DNA from: Aminivibrio sp.
GTDB lineage: Bacteria; Synergistota; Synergistia; Synergistales; Aminobacteriaceae
Direction: 5' to 3'
Assembly: GCF_016756745.1 (NCBI RefSeq)
Contig: NZ_JAESIH010000044.1
Location: 50,396-114,395, forward strand
DNA length: 64,000 bases
The notes beneath the pieces were generated by a model. It was not told where the DNA came from. It was given only the letters and a program-made list of their open reading frames with translations, and ran no database searches. A program made the position numbers and the translations under genes. Below are positions 1-11,261 of this stretch, one piece after another; positions within the stretch are counted from its first letter, which is position 1; every line of letters begins with the position of its first letter.

Positions 1-185
1 ACATCGTCCCGGATGGACGGATCCACCGTGGTGAAATACACCCTGGCGTTCTCCAGGTCACGGGAACAGTCCACTTCAGTAATAACGGCATGCTTTGCCG
101 TTTCATTCTTCACCCGCAGTTCCAGAAGAAGCGAAATCTCTCTCTGCATCTGCTTGTTGATTCTTTGCATCCGAAAGCTCGTCAT
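1..185 (-). CDS. rbfA: Ribosome-binding factor A, N-terminal part (cut by window edge)
   Basis: RbfA binds the 30S subunit and helps mature the 5' end region of 16S rRNA. The 61 visible residues begin MTSFRMQRINKQMQREISLL and continue into ITEVDCSRDLENARVYFTTV, the KH-like core typical of the family. The ATG at 185 follows GAGGT by about 8 bases. The start lies inside the 3' end of the upstream ylxP-like gene, an overlap of 83 bases, and rbfA after infB is a classical bacterial order. The C-terminus lies outside the window. Confidence 0.88.
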   Translation of the reverse strand, partial: MTSFRMQRINKQMQREISLLLELRVKNETAKHAVITEVDCSRDLENARVYFTTVDPSIRDD

Positions 186-477
186 AGCAGGTTACCTCGC
201 GCCAGTGATGAATTATGGAAAACTCCCCGGATTCCTCCTCGCCGCACAGAAAAGAGAAGACCGCTTCAAGCCGTTCTTCCGCCATGGAAGCACCCGATGC
301 AACGGCGGAAACACCAAGAAAGACGTCGGACCTGCTGCCGTCAGGCCCGAGGTCCATGGCCGAAACGTTCCAGCGGCCCCGAATCCGGTCCAGAAGTGAC
401 TTCGTCACCCTTCTCCGGTCCTTGACGCTTCTGCTCCCAAGAACAACGAGCGAGACGAAGAGCACCCCCGTGAACAA
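103..477 (-). CDS. ylxP: DUF503 / YlxP-like protein
   Basis: Small protein of the DUF503 family, of unknown biochemical role, regularly encoded between infB and rbfA. The core runs from about residue 2 to 95, with the family pattern LGSRSVKDRRRVTKSLLDRI near the N-terminus and a VFLGVSAVAS strand in the middle. I place the start at a TTG (475-477), preceded by GGAAG at about 9 bases and lying 16 bases after the infB stop. This gives 124 residues, longer than the usual 90-100. The extra C-terminal residues are read across the start of rbfA in another frame and have no family character. Confidence 0.8.
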   Translation of the reverse strand: MFTGVLFVSLVVLGSRSVKDRRRVTKSLLDRIRGRWNVSAMDLGPDGSRSDVFLGVSAVASGASMAEERLEAVFSFLCGEEESGEFSIIHHWREVTCYDELSDAKNQQADAERDFASSGTAGEE

Positions 478-493
478 AGCCGTTTTCTTCCGG

Positions 494-2482
494 CTACGAG
501 AGATGGCGCTTCTCCTCCACGATTTCGTAGGCTTCGAGAATGTCTCCTTCCTCGAAATCCTGATAGTTGGACAGGCTGATCCCGCACTCGTAGCCCGCCG
601 CCACTTCTTTTGCGTCGTCTTTGAACCGTCTGAGATTTGACAGGGAACCGTCCCAGAGGACGATGCCGCTCCGAATGAGCCGAACTTTTGCATTCCGCCG
701 GATAACGCCTTCCAGCACGTAACTTCCCGCGATCTTTCCCGCCTTGGGGACCTTGATGACCTGCCGGATTTCCGCCTGGCCGATGGTGTTCTCCTTTATG
801 GTGGGTTTGAGCATGCCCTCGAGAGCTGCCTTCACGTCGTCAATGGCATCGTAGATGATATTGTAAAGCCGTATCTGGACGCCCTCGGCCTCGGCAATTT
901 TTTTCGCGTTCGCATCGGGACGGACGTTGAAGCCGATGATGACTGCATTGGAAGCTGAGGCGAGCATTACGTCAGATTCCGCGATGCGGCCGACGCCCCT
1001 GTGCACAATATTGATGCCGACCTCGTTGGTGGCCATTTTCTCCAGGGAAGCCGCAAGGGCTTCGCTCGATCCCTGGACGTCGCACTTGAGAACCAGATTG
1101 AGCTGGGGAATATCCCCTTCCTTGAGCTGGGAATAAAGGTCCTCCAGGCTGAGCTTCCTGGGCACCCCCTGCAGGGCATTTCTCAGTACCTGCTCCCTGG
1201 AGCTCAGGGCGTCCCGGGCTATCCTCTCGTTCTCCACGGAGGTGAAAAGCTCACCGGGCTGAGGTACCGTTGCGAGGCCGAGAATCTCCACGGGGGTGCT
1301 CGGTCCGGCGCAGTCGATCATTTTTCCTTCCGAGTCGATCATGGCACGAATTTTCCCGCAGGCAGTGTCAAAAAGGAGGATATCACCCTTGCAGAGGGTG
1401 CCTTCCTGTACAAGGACAGTCGCCACAGGCCCCTTGCCCTTGTCAAGCTTGGCTTCAACGACCACTCCCCGGGGCTTCACGGTGGGGTCGGCCTTGAGCT
1501 CTTCCATCTCCGCCACAAGGAGAATCATCTCGAGGAGCTGAGGTATTCCCTGACCGCTCTTTGCCGATACTTCCACCATGATGGTGTTTCCGCCCCATTC
1601 CTCGGGAACGAGACCGATGTCGGAGAGCTGCTGCCGGACCCTGTCCGGCTTGGCGGCAGGCTTATCGATCTTGTTGATGGCCACAATGATGGGAACTCCC
1701 GCCGCCTTCGCGTGGTTTATGGCCTCCCTCGTCTGGGGCATCACGCCGTCGTCCGCCGCCACCACAAGAATGGCAATGTCCGTCGCCTGGGCTCCCCTGG
1801 CCCGCATGGAGGTGAACGCCTCGTGGCCGGGAGTGTCAAGGAAGACGATTTCCTTTCCGTCGTGCATGACGGTGGAAGCTCCGATGTGCTGGGTGATGCC
1901 GCCGGCTTCCCTGGCGGTGATGTTCGTCTTCCGTATGAAGTCGAGCAGGGTGGTTTTGCCGTGGTCGACGTGTCCCATGACGGTGACTATGGGGGGGCGG
2001 GGTTCCAAGTGGTCCCCTTGAGACCGGGGTCTCTTGATGACGGTGCAGGTTCCGTCGGCGCCTTCTTTTTCAGTATTGTCTTCGCATGCCATGGTGAGAA
2101 CCACGTTATAGGCGTCCTGCAGCACTTTCAGGCACTTTTCGTCCACCGGGCTGTCCGCCGGGACCATCAGGCCGGCGGAGATGAGACACTTCACCGCTTC
2201 CGCAGGGGAGATACCGATAAGCTGGGCAACCGCCTTGACGGTGGATCCCTTTGAAACCTCGCAAGATTCTGTTTTTATCACGCTGCGCTCCTCTTCCTTT
2301 TTTCCAGGCCCTTCCGTGCCGGGAGCTCCCCGGAGGGAATCCTCCACCAGCTGGGCGATATCGTTGTCAATGGAACTCATATGACTCTTTACGTCGACCC
2401 CAAGGTCGATCAGAATATTAAGCAGTTCCCTGTTACTTTTGCCGAGCAGTTTGGCCAGCTCATATACCCGGATTTTACTCAT
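494..2482 (-). CDS. infB: Translation initiation factor IF-2
   Basis: GTPase that delivers initiator fMet-tRNA to the 30S subunit and promotes subunit joining. The 662 residues start with the IF2 N-domain ([20 protein letters not shown]), a second IF2-N-like repeat near 80-130, then the G domain with GHVDHGKT at 170-177, DTPGHEAF and NKID. Domains II-IV follow, with the C-terminal fMet-tRNA-binding region. The linker before the G domain is short, so the protein is smaller than E. coli IF-2 but ordinary for many anaerobes. It overlaps the upstream L7Ae-like gene by 8 bases, which suggests translational coupling in the nusA operon. Confidence 0.97.
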   Translation of the reverse strand: MSKIRVYELAKLLGKSNRELLNILIDLGVDVKSHMSSIDNDIAQLVEDSLRGAPGTEGPGKKEEERSVIKTESCEVSKGSTVKAVAQLIGISPAEAVKCLISAGLMVPADSPVDEKCLKVLQDAYNVVLTMACEDNTEKEGADGTCTVIKRPRSQGDHLEPRPPIVTVMGHVDHGKTTLLDFIRKTNITAREAGGITQHIGASTVMHDGKEIVFLDTPGHEAFTSMRARGAQATDIAILVVAADDGVMPQTREAINHAKAAGVPIIVAINKIDKPAAKPDRVRQQLSDIGLVPEEWGGNTIMVEVSAKSGQGIPQLLEMILLVAEMEELKADPTVKPRGVVVEAKLDKGKGPVATVLVQEGTLCKGDILLFDTACGKIRAMIDSEGKMIDCAGPSTPVEILGLATVPQPGELFTSVENERIARDALSSREQVLRNALQGVPRKLSLEDLYSQLKEGDIPQLNLVLKCDVQGSSEALAASLEKMATNEVGINIVHRGVGRIAESDVMLASASNAVIIGFNVRPDANAKKIAEAEGVQIRLYNIIYDAIDDVKAALEGMLKPTIKENTIGQAEIRQVIKVPKAGKIAGSYVLEGVIRRNAKVRLIRSGIVLWDGSLSNLRRFKDDAKEVAAGYECGISLSNYQDFEEGDILEAYEIVEEKRHLS

Positions 2483-2813
2483 TTACGTCTCCCCCTTCCG
2501 CAAGCAGTTGCGAAATAGAACGTGCAAAGCCGCTGCGTAACGGTAAAGCAACAACCTTCACATTACCTGAACCGATAGCCGCAGAAAGTTCGCTTCCGGA
2601 AATATCCGGCAGAACAGTGATCGTGCTTTTTTCTGCAAACCTCCCATTCTGCAGGGATCGGTAGAAAGACGATTCTCCTTCCGCTGCGAAAAACACCATG
2701 AGCGTTTCTCCTCGGGCCAAGGAAGATTTTACTATATCCTGACCAATTTGCAGGACGTTCGCTCTTCGTGCCATGCCGAGAACCGAAAGCAGGGCTTCCT
2801 TGCGGTTTTTCAC
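2475..2813 (-). CDS. ylxQ: L7Ae/L30e-like RNA-binding protein (YlxQ-like)
   Basis: Small (112 residues) ribosomal L7Ae-family protein found between ylxR and infB in many bacteria. It is thought to bind kink-turn RNA, but its cellular role is not settled. The sequence MKNRKEALLSVLGMARRANV resembles the family N-terminus, followed by an alpha-beta-alpha fold with VFFAAEGESSF and ITVLPDISGSEL. It overlaps ylxR upstream by 4 bases and infB downstream by 8 bases, so the three are almost certainly co-translated. Confidence 0.82.
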   Translation of the reverse strand: MKNRKEALLSVLGMARRANVLQIGQDIVKSSLARGETLMVFFAAEGESSFYRSLQNGRFAEKSTITVLPDISGSELSAAIGSGNVKVVALPLRSGFARSISQLLAEGGDVNE

Positions 2814-3094
2814 TGCTCCTTTTCCCCCTTGCTTTCAGCTCCGGCAGCCATTTCAAGAAGGGTGTCGTACACACCGGCATCTACTTTCACCCTGAGGGCT
2901 TTTGAGAGAGCATCCCTTTTCCTGGCGCTGAGAATGCATTCTTCCTTGAGGCACACGTAAGCTCCCCTCCCGGGAAGCCTGCCGGAAGGGTCTACGGAAA
3001 CATCTCCCGCAGCGTTGCGGGCTATTCTCAGCATTTCCCTCTTGGGGGACTCCTGCCTGCACCCGACGCAGGTCCTTGGTCGCCGCCGCATCAT
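2810..3094 (-). CDS. ylxR: YlxR (DUF448) nucleic-acid-binding protein
   Basis: YlxR-family protein of about 94 residues. In other bacteria it has been linked to RNase P or to transcription, so the function is only partly known. The diagnostic segment RTCVGCRQESPKREMLRIAR is near the N-terminus, followed by DPSGRLPGRGAYVC. The frame stays open upstream into nusA. I start at ATG 3094, 10 bases after the nusA stop, because the family begins just before RPRTCVGC and AGAGGG precedes this ATG. Confidence 0.88.
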   Translation of the reverse strand: MMRRRPRTCVGCRQESPKREMLRIARNAAGDVSVDPSGRLPGRGAYVCLKEECILSARKRDALSKALRVKVDAGVYDTLLEMAAGAESKGEKEQ

Positions 3095-3104
3095 GGGCGT
3101 CCCT

Positions 3105-4208
3105 CTATTCAGCGCCGCTGTCGTCGATGATGTCCTGGAAAATATCGTGGAGCGTCGGCATTCTCTCCGGTTCCAGGGCATTGATGTCAATTTTCCATCC
3201 CGTGAGCCTCGCGGCCAGGCGAACGTTCTGCCCCGCCTTCCCGATGGCGAGGGAAAGCTGGTCAGGCCGCGAAAAAACGGTGACGGCTTTTTCCTGTTCG
3301 AGAACGGGCTCGATCTTGACGATCTTCGCGGGGGAAAGGGAGTTCCGGATGTACTGGAGGGGATCGCTGCTCCAGATGATCACGTCCACCTTTTCGCCGC
3401 AGAGCTCCTTGCTGACGGACTTGATCCTGGCCCCGCCGTTCCCCACGCAGGCTCCCACGGGATCCACGTTCATGTCGAGAGTCTGGACCGCCACCTTGGC
3501 TCTCGCCCCGGCCTCGCGGACGATGTTCTTTATTTCGATAACCCCTTCCTGGATCTCGGGTACTTCCAGCTCAAGAAGCTTTCTCAGCAGGCCGGGATGG
3601 GTCCGGGAAACAACGATTCTCGGTCCGCGGGTGGTCTGCCGCACGTCAAGAAGGTAAAACTTGAGCCTTTCGCCTGGGATATACTTCTCGTTCACGATGC
3701 GCTCTTCCCTAGGAAGAATCGCTTCGGTGCGGTCGTTGAGGCGGATGAGCACCTGGTCGTTTTCCGATTTGAAGACGACACCGGTGACGAGGTCCCCCAC
3801 CCGGTCGGAGAACTCCTCGAAAATGATCTGCCGCTCGGCATCCTTCAGCCTCTGCATGATAACCTGCCGGGCGGTCTGGGCCGCAATTCTGCCGAAATTC
3901 TCGGGGTTTTTCTCTATGCGGATAAAATCGCCCTCGGCCACGTCCACGAATCCCATGGCCTGGGCATCGGCAAGGGAGATTTCCGTATCCGGCGACACGA
4001 CGTCCGCCACGATGTGCTTCACTTCACAGATGGAGATATCGCCGTTCTCCGTATCGATATGGACTTCCACATCCTGGTTTCCGCCCTGGTGTTTTTTATA
4101 TGCCGATATAAGGGCCGCGGTCAGGCTGGAAGCGATAACCTCCTGGGACAGTCCCCTCTCCTTCGTGATCTGGGCCAAAGCGCGGACGAAATCACGCCCA
4201 AGCTGCAT
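3105..4208 (-). CDS. nusA: Transcription termination/antitermination factor NusA
   Basis: RNA-polymerase-binding factor that modulates pausing, termination and antitermination. The 367 residues match the short Gram-positive-type NusA without C-terminal acidic repeats. Visible parts are the N-terminal polymerase-binding domain (MQLGRDFVRALAQITKERGL), an S1 domain around 130-200 with GDLVTGVVFKSENDQVLIRL, then two KH domains, the second with SLAIGKAGQNVRLAARLTGW. It directly follows rimP with no gap. A terminator-like hairpin in the operon leader makes feedback by NusA plausible. Confidence 0.97.
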   Translation of the reverse strand: MQLGRDFVRALAQITKERGLSQEVIASSLTAALISAYKKHQGGNQDVEVHIDTENGDISICEVKHIVADVVSPDTEISLADAQAMGFVDVAEGDFIRIEKNPENFGRIAAQTARQVIMQRLKDAERQIIFEEFSDRVGDLVTGVVFKSENDQVLIRLNDRTEAILPREERIVNEKYIPGERLKFYLLDVRQTTRGPRIVVSRTHPGLLRKLLELEVPEIQEGVIEIKNIVREAGARAKVAVQTLDMNVDPVGACVGNGGARIKSVSKELCGEKVDVIIWSSDPLQYIRNSLSPAKIVKIEPVLEQEKAVTVFSRPDQLSLAIGKAGQNVRLAARLTGWKIDINALEPERMPTLHDIFQDIIDDSGAE

Positions 4209-4724
4209 TTATGAACTCCTCCTTTTGTCCTGCTTCTCCTGTTCCTCAAATACAAGATTGCCTTTTGTTATTGTTTCAAAGGGGATACGGACCGCTTCAT
4301 CCTCATCCGCCCCTCTGCCTGTCTCGAGCCGCAGAAGAACCGTCCCATCCTCCTCCGCGCCCAGGAGGATGCCGGTAAATCGCTTCTGTCCGCCGATTTC
4401 CTGCCTGGTCCTGACCCTGATTTTCTTTCCGGTGAATTTCCGGTAGTCCTCAAGGGTAAAGAGAGGCCGCTCGATCCCGGGGGAACTCACCTCCAGGTAG
4501 AACTGGCCCCGGACATAGTCCTCGTTTTCGTCCAGGAAGCGGTTGAGTGCCCTGGAGACCGTTTCGCAGTCCTTGACAAGAATGCCTCCGAGGGAATCAA
4601 TGTAGACCCTCAGAATTGCCCGTTTCTCTTCATTTCCGAGGGTAACGCCCACACATTCGTAACCGAGCCCCTCGACTATTTTCCTCAGGGCACCGAATTT
4701 CTCTTTCCCTCTGTCTTCGTCCAT
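4209..4724 (-). CDS. rimP: Ribosome maturation factor RimP
   Basis: Factor for late 30S maturation, 171 residues. The conserved segment FYLEVSSPGIERPLFTLEDY and the Sm-like C-terminal domain (TGKKIRVRTRQ, FTGILLGAEEDGTVLLRLE) are clear. The frame is open much further upstream, but ATG 4724 is preceded by AGGGAGAG and matches the family start (MDEDRGKEKFGALRKIVEGL). It is the first gene of the rimP-nusA-ylxR-ylxQ-infB-ylxP-rbfA operon and the NusA start follows its stop directly. Confidence 0.93.
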   Translation of the reverse strand: MDEDRGKEKFGALRKIVEGLGYECVGVTLGNEEKRAILRVYIDSLGGILVKDCETVSRALNRFLDENEDYVRGQFYLEVSSPGIERPLFTLEDYRKFTGKKIRVRTRQEIGGQKRFTGILLGAEEDGTVLLRLETGRGADEDEAVRIPFETITKGNLVFEEQEKQDKRRSS

Positions 4725-4748
4725 GCCGATCTCTCCCTGCAGGCCTAT

Positions 4749-4780
4749 TAAAAAACAAAGAGTGGGGGAACCCACTCTTT
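4749..4780 (-). terminator. Strong intrinsic-terminator hairpin in the rimP-nusA leader
   Basis: Perfect 10-bp stem, AAAGAGTGGG (4757-4766) with CCCACTCTTT (4771-4780), loop of four, followed on the minus strand by G and six T. It lies between the best promoter candidate (4812-4841) and the rimP start (4724). It therefore terminates transcripts coming from guaB and could also act as an attenuator of the nusA operon. Confidence 0.85.
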
Positions 4781-4811
4781 GAAAAGTCTCTCCGAAGAAA
4801 CACCACATTGA

Positions 4812-4841
4812 AGTATAGCACATCATTGGGAACAAATACAA
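4812..4841 (-). promoter_or_regulatory. Sigma-70-type promoter candidate for the rimP-nusA operon
   Basis: On the minus strand TTGTAT (4836-4841), an 18-base spacer and TATACT (4812-4817). The predicted transcript starts near 4805 and has a leader of about 80 bases that contains the terminator hairpin. No room for another promoter exists between hairpin and rimP. Confidence 0.6.
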
Positions 4842-4848
4842 ATTTCCG

Positions 4849-5037
4849 CTACAGGCAAAAATCAGAGATGAACTCAGGCCACCACTCATCAATGTTCGCT
4901 TTGAAATCCATGGGGTCGTAAGTCGAAAAAATATCCTCCGCGATCGTTTCTTCAACGAGCCCCTGAAGATCGAGCACTCCCATCCACGCATACTCGTCCT
5001 GGAAGGTGTTCCGTTCAAAAACCTTCGCTCCCCGCAC
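4849..5037 (-). CDS. Small protein of unknown function downstream of guaB
   Basis: Open frame of 62 residues, starting with GTG at 5037 behind a very good Shine-Dalgarno sequence (AAAGGAGGGG, about 8 bases away) and ending before the nusA-leader terminator. The peptide is acidic and aromatic, with EEEE-type spacing absent but WMGVLDLQGLVEE and a WWPEF motif near the C-terminus. No signal peptide or membrane segment is visible. I do not recognise the family. The gene follows guaB by 29 bases and probably shares its transcript. The ribosome-binding site and the close fit between stop and terminator support it as real. Confidence 0.6.
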   Translation of the reverse strand: MRGAKVFERNTFQDEYAWMGVLDLQGLVEETIAEDIFSTYDPMDFKANIDEWWPEFISDFCL

Positions 5038-5066
5038 GGAAGGACCCCTCCTTTCCGGCCGCGGGT

Positions 5067-7887
<2,821 letters not shown>

Positions 7888-7888
<1 letters not shown>

Positions 7889-9075
7889 CAGGACCGGACT
7901 TCCTTCCTGACCCGCCCGAAGACCATCCTCCCGGCGGAGGTCTGAAGCATGGATGTGACCACCACCTCCACCCGCTTGCCGATAAAGTTTTCTCCGTCCT
8001 CGACGACAAACATGGTTCCGTCGTCCAGGTATCCCACGCCCTGGTGGGGTTCCTTGCCTTCCCTGATCACATCGATGATGATGGTTTCGCCTGGAAGAAG
8101 CATCGGTTTCAGTGCGTTGGCAAGATCGTTCACGTTGAGCACCCTGATGCCCTGAATCTGGGCGAGCTTGTTCAGGTTGTAGTCCGTGGTGAGAATCTGT
8201 CCGCCGAGCTTGTCCGCGAGGGCTACGAGGCCGCTGTCCACCGACTCGGCCCTGAGGGTCTTCAGGGACGTGTCGGCTATTTCGACCTGAAGGTCGCCCA
8301 GCTGCTGGAGTTCGTTCACCACGTCAAGACCCCGCCTCCCTCTCGTTCTTCTCGCCGGGTCGGTGGAGTCCGCCACCGCCTGAAGCTCCAGGAGAACGAA
8401 CTGGGGAATGACGATCACTCCCTCGAGAAAGCCCGTCCTGGCGACGTCCAGAATCCTCCCGTCTATGATGACGCTCGTGTCGAGGATCTTTCGGCCCGCA
8501 CACCACTGCCGTTCTTCAGCGGAAAGTTGCATCCCGCCCTCATCGCGCCTCTCCCGCTGCCCCCGGATCATGGAGATTTTCTCCTTCAGCCCCTGTATGG
8601 GGCCCAGGACATGGTGCAGGTCGCTCTGGCGCTTCAGCAGTATCCTCGCTCCGAGATACCCCAGAACAATGTTCAGTATCACCGCGAGATAGCTTCCGAA
8701 GGGGAAATCGGAAAAGGGGAGCGCCAAGAGATTCGCGATGATGAGGCCGACGATCATGCCTATGGTGGCTGCGGTGATCTCGGACCAGCTGGTGTTCTTC
8801 AGGTGTGTTTCGAAAAATGCTCCCATAAGACCGAACAGCCGCAAAAAAACGGGTGAAAGGATCAAGCCGAGAAAGGCGAATAAAACCACTGAAATAATCG
8901 TAATGAAGATTTTACCCGGAAGCCACAGGGGCAACCACGATTTCCCCGCCATGAACCATTCTTCCGGAACAAGGGGGAAAATGAGATGGGCCGCCTGGGC
9001 TCCGATCATGCCGCCCAGCAGAAGAACCAGCCCGGAGAAGATCATCCTGACAATCTTCCCAAAACCCTCCGTCAT
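7888..9075 (-). CDS. Membrane-anchored PIN/TRAM-domain protein (YacL-like)
   Basis: Protein of 395 residues with about four N-terminal membrane segments (residues ~5-150), then a PIN nuclease-like domain starting KILDTSVIIDGRILDVARTG with acidic metal-site residues, and a C-terminal TRAM RNA-binding domain (GYLDDGTMFVVEDGENFIGK). The YacL family is widespread next to ispD; its substrate is unknown. I prefer ATG 9075 (GAGGTG upstream) over an earlier in-frame start at 9114. Confidence 0.88.
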
Positions 9076-9167
9076 AGTTTCACCTCTCTTGCAGTCGGTT
9101 GTTCTCCTTCCCACCTGGGAAGGGGCTTGTAAAAAAGGAGCTCGCTTGTTTCCTCCCGACAGAGGAC

Positions 9168-9776
9168 TTATCCTTTCCGCTTTACCGTCACCCTGGATTC
9201 GAGGGAGGCGAGAAGGGTCGTCCTGTCGGCAAACTCGATGCTCCCTCCAACGGGAAGGCCGTAGGCCAGCCGCGAAATGGAGACGTCGGTTTCTGCAAGC
9301 CGGTCCACAATGGCATGGTAGGTAAGGTCTCCTTCGATCCTCGGGTTCGTGGCGATAATCACCTCCCTTATGTTGTCTTCATCTATGCGGCGTTCTAGCC
9401 CGGAGAGGCACTCCTCGTCGAGATCCTCCCCGTCGAGGGGAGAGACCCTCCCCCCCAGAACATGGTACAGTCCCGAATAAACTCCTGCCTGTTCGATGCT
9501 GATAAGATCCTCCACAGATTCGACCACGCAGAGGGTCGACCTGTCCCGCAGAAGGTCGCTGCAGACGGCACAGGGTTCCCTGTCGGTGATGTTTCCGCAC
9601 CGGGAACAGGTGAATATGCGGTCTTTCAGCCCTGAAAGGCAGGCCGCAAGCTCCTCGGCGTAGGAAACGGGCTGCTGGAGAACAAAAAAAGCCATCCTCC
9701 GGGCCGTTTTCGCCCCGACACCCGGAAACTTACGAAAAAGGACAGTAAGCCTTTCGAAGGAATCAGGCAGTGACAC
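9168..9776 (-). CDS. recR: Recombination protein RecR
   Basis: Acts with RecF/RecO in gap repair. The 202 residues contain an HhH region (RKFPGVGAKTARRMAFF), the C4 zinc finger (CSRCGNITDREPCAVC) at about 57-72, and the Toprim domain (LCVVESVEDL, and IIATNPRIEGDLT). It is downstream of ybaB, a conserved pairing. Confidence 0.96.
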   Translation of the reverse strand: MSLPDSFERLTVLFRKFPGVGAKTARRMAFFVLQQPVSYAEELAACLSGLKDRIFTCSRCGNITDREPCAVCSDLLRDRSTLCVVESVEDLISIEQAGVYSGLYHVLGGRVSPLDGEDLDEECLSGLERRIDEDNIREVIIATNPRIEGDLTYHAIVDRLAETDVSISRLAYGLPVGGSIEFADRTTLLASLESRVTVKRKG

Positions 9777-9785
9777 GGAGAACTC

Positions 9786-10088
9786 CTAGAACAGCCCCAT
9801 GGAACCCAGGCCGCCGGTAATCCGTCCCATTCTCTCGGCGGCAAGCTCCTTGCTGCGGCGCAGAGCTTCGTTCACCGCCGCAAGCACCAGGTCCTCGAGC
9901 ATTTCCACGTCGTCGCCCTTCATAACCTCCGGGTCGATACGGACACCGACCACGTCCCCCTGGCCGTTCGCCGTCACGGTGACCATTCCGCCCCCGGCGC
10001 TTCCCTCCACCTTTTCTCCCGCAAGCTCCTCCTGGACCTTTGCCATCTGGGCCTGCATCTTCTGCGCCTGTTTCATGATCTTGTCCAT
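9786..10088 (-). CDS. ybaB: YbaB/EbfC nucleoid-associated protein
   Basis: DNA-binding protein of 100 residues with the family pattern: N-terminal helix MDKIMKQAQKMQAQMAKVQEE, central beta-sheet with GGGMVTVTANGQGDVVGVRI, and C-terminal helix. Start chosen at ATG 10088. A TTG two codons upstream (10094) sits at a better distance from GGAG and may be the true start. It lies just before recR, a common order. Confidence 0.92.
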   Translation of the reverse strand: MDKIMKQAQKMQAQMAKVQEELAGEKVEGSAGGGMVTVTANGQGDVVGVRIDPEVMKGDDVEMLEDLVLAAVNEALRRSKELAAERMGRITGGLGSMGLF

Positions 10089-10126
10089 GTTCAAGCAAAC
10101 CACACTCCTTTTCCCTGATAAAAATC

Positions 10127-10588
10127 TCAGTGAGAGTAGTCCACCCCCCTGAGAATGGTACATGCCCTGTAGAGCTGCTCCGCAAGGAATACGCGGCATA
10201 ATTCGTGGGGCATGGTCATCTTCGACAAGGAAAGGGAATGATCCGCCCTCTCCTTTACTTCTCCTGCGAGGCCGAAGGCACCACCGATGACGAACACGAT
10301 CCTGCCCCCCGACTCGTCGAGCTTCGCCGAGAGCCACCGGGCAAAAGAGAAGCTGTCCGTTTCCTCGCCTCCCTCGTCAAGAATGACCACGTAATCCCGT
10401 TCCCGAATCTTCTTCAGAATCTCCTTTCCCTCCCGCTCGACCTTCCGGGCGGCATTGCCGTCCTTCGACTCAGGCGCAACTTCAATACCTGCTTTCAGGA
10501 AAGGAGAGATCCGCTCAAAATAACGGTCAGCCAGGGCGGCAAAATGACCGTCCCTTGTTTTTCCGACACTAAGAATAATGATTTTCAT
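10127..10588 (-). CDS. rlmH: 23S rRNA pseudouridine-1915 N3-methyltransferase RlmH
   Basis: SPOUT-class methyltransferase, 153 residues, complete. MKIIILSVGKTR at the start, VVILDEGGEETDSFSFA, the knotted SAM site FVIGGAFGLAGEVKERAD and the C-terminal LAEQLYRACTILRGVDYSH tail are diagnostic. It starts 19 bases after the V-ATPase subunit D stop and is probably on the same transcript. Confidence 0.97.
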   Translation of the reverse strand: MKIIILSVGKTRDGHFAALADRYFERISPFLKAGIEVAPESKDGNAARKVEREGKEILKKIRERDYVVILDEGGEETDSFSFARWLSAKLDESGGRIVFVIGGAFGLAGEVKERADHSLSLSKMTMPHELCRVFLAEQLYRACTILRGVDYSH

Positions 10589-10607
10589 AGTTTGTGTCCA
10601 GTATATT

Positions 10608-11261
10608 TCACCTATTTCCCGCCGGGGCCGACCGTTTCTTCTTCCCCACCCTTTTCGCCACGAATTTTTCCTGCCGTTCCCTTTCGGCGAGTAGATCCTC
10701 TATCCGTTTCACCTCTTTCACCAGGGAGGGAAGAACCACGTGTTCAAGGGTGTTTATTTTCAGGGTGGTCCGGGAAAGTTCCCGTTCGATGGCCCCTATC
10801 TTCGTCTTCAGGTTGATGTACCTCCAGACGCAGTCTTCGCTTTCTCCAAGGGCTTTCAGGAGGTCCTCAACCGCGAGGGAAGTCACGGCGGGGTCGAAGG
10901 GAAGCTTCCAGGAAAGCCGGTCCTTCCCTTCCGGCGAAGGGGAAAAGAAGGAATACCGGCATCCCATAACGGATTTCTTGTCCACCCCTATCGGAAGGGG
11001 CACATTTCCGGCGGACAGGTAACGGACGGCGCCGTCGCCCTCGAAGAGCCTCACCAGGGAATACAGGAAGGTAATCCTCCCTGCGGCGAGAAGAAAGGCT
11101 TTTTCCGTCTCCCTGTAGAGCCGGCGCTCTTCGTCCACGGCCCGCACAAGGGCATCCCGTTTCCTTTCGAGAAGCCTCTTGCCGTGACTTACCGCATTGA
11201 TTCGCCGCCGGGTTGACAGGAGGTGTTCCCTGGTGGGAGGGCCGGAAGATCTGCCGTTCAT
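10608..11261 (-). CDS. atpD: V-type ATP synthase subunit D (central stalk)
   Basis: Rotor shaft subunit, 217 residues, mostly long alpha-helices at both ends that form the antiparallel coiled coil inside the A3B3 head. The family pattern LSTRRRINAVSHGKRLLERKRDALV is near the N-terminus and LKTKIGAIERELSRTTLKIN in the C-terminal helix. Last of nine tightly packed V-ATPase genes. It overlaps subunit B by 4 bases. Confidence 0.93.
   Translation of the reverse strand: MNGRSSGPPTREHLLSTRRRINAVSHGKRLLERKRDALVRAVDEERRLYRETEKAFLLAAGRITFLYSLVRLFEGDGAVRYLSAGNVPLPIGVDKKSVMGCRYSFFSPSPEGKDRLSWKLPFDPAVTSLAVEDLLKALGESEDCVWRYINLKTKIGAIERELSRTTLKINTLEHVVLPSLVKEVKRIEDLLAERERQEKFVAKRVGKKKRSAPAGNR

Noticed and set aside
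1001..2254. Long plus-strand frame of 417 codons opposite infB
   Set aside because: It is a codon-bias shadow of infB; the minus-strand protein has full family motifs. The same holds for long antisense frames opposite guaB, alaS and rpsA.
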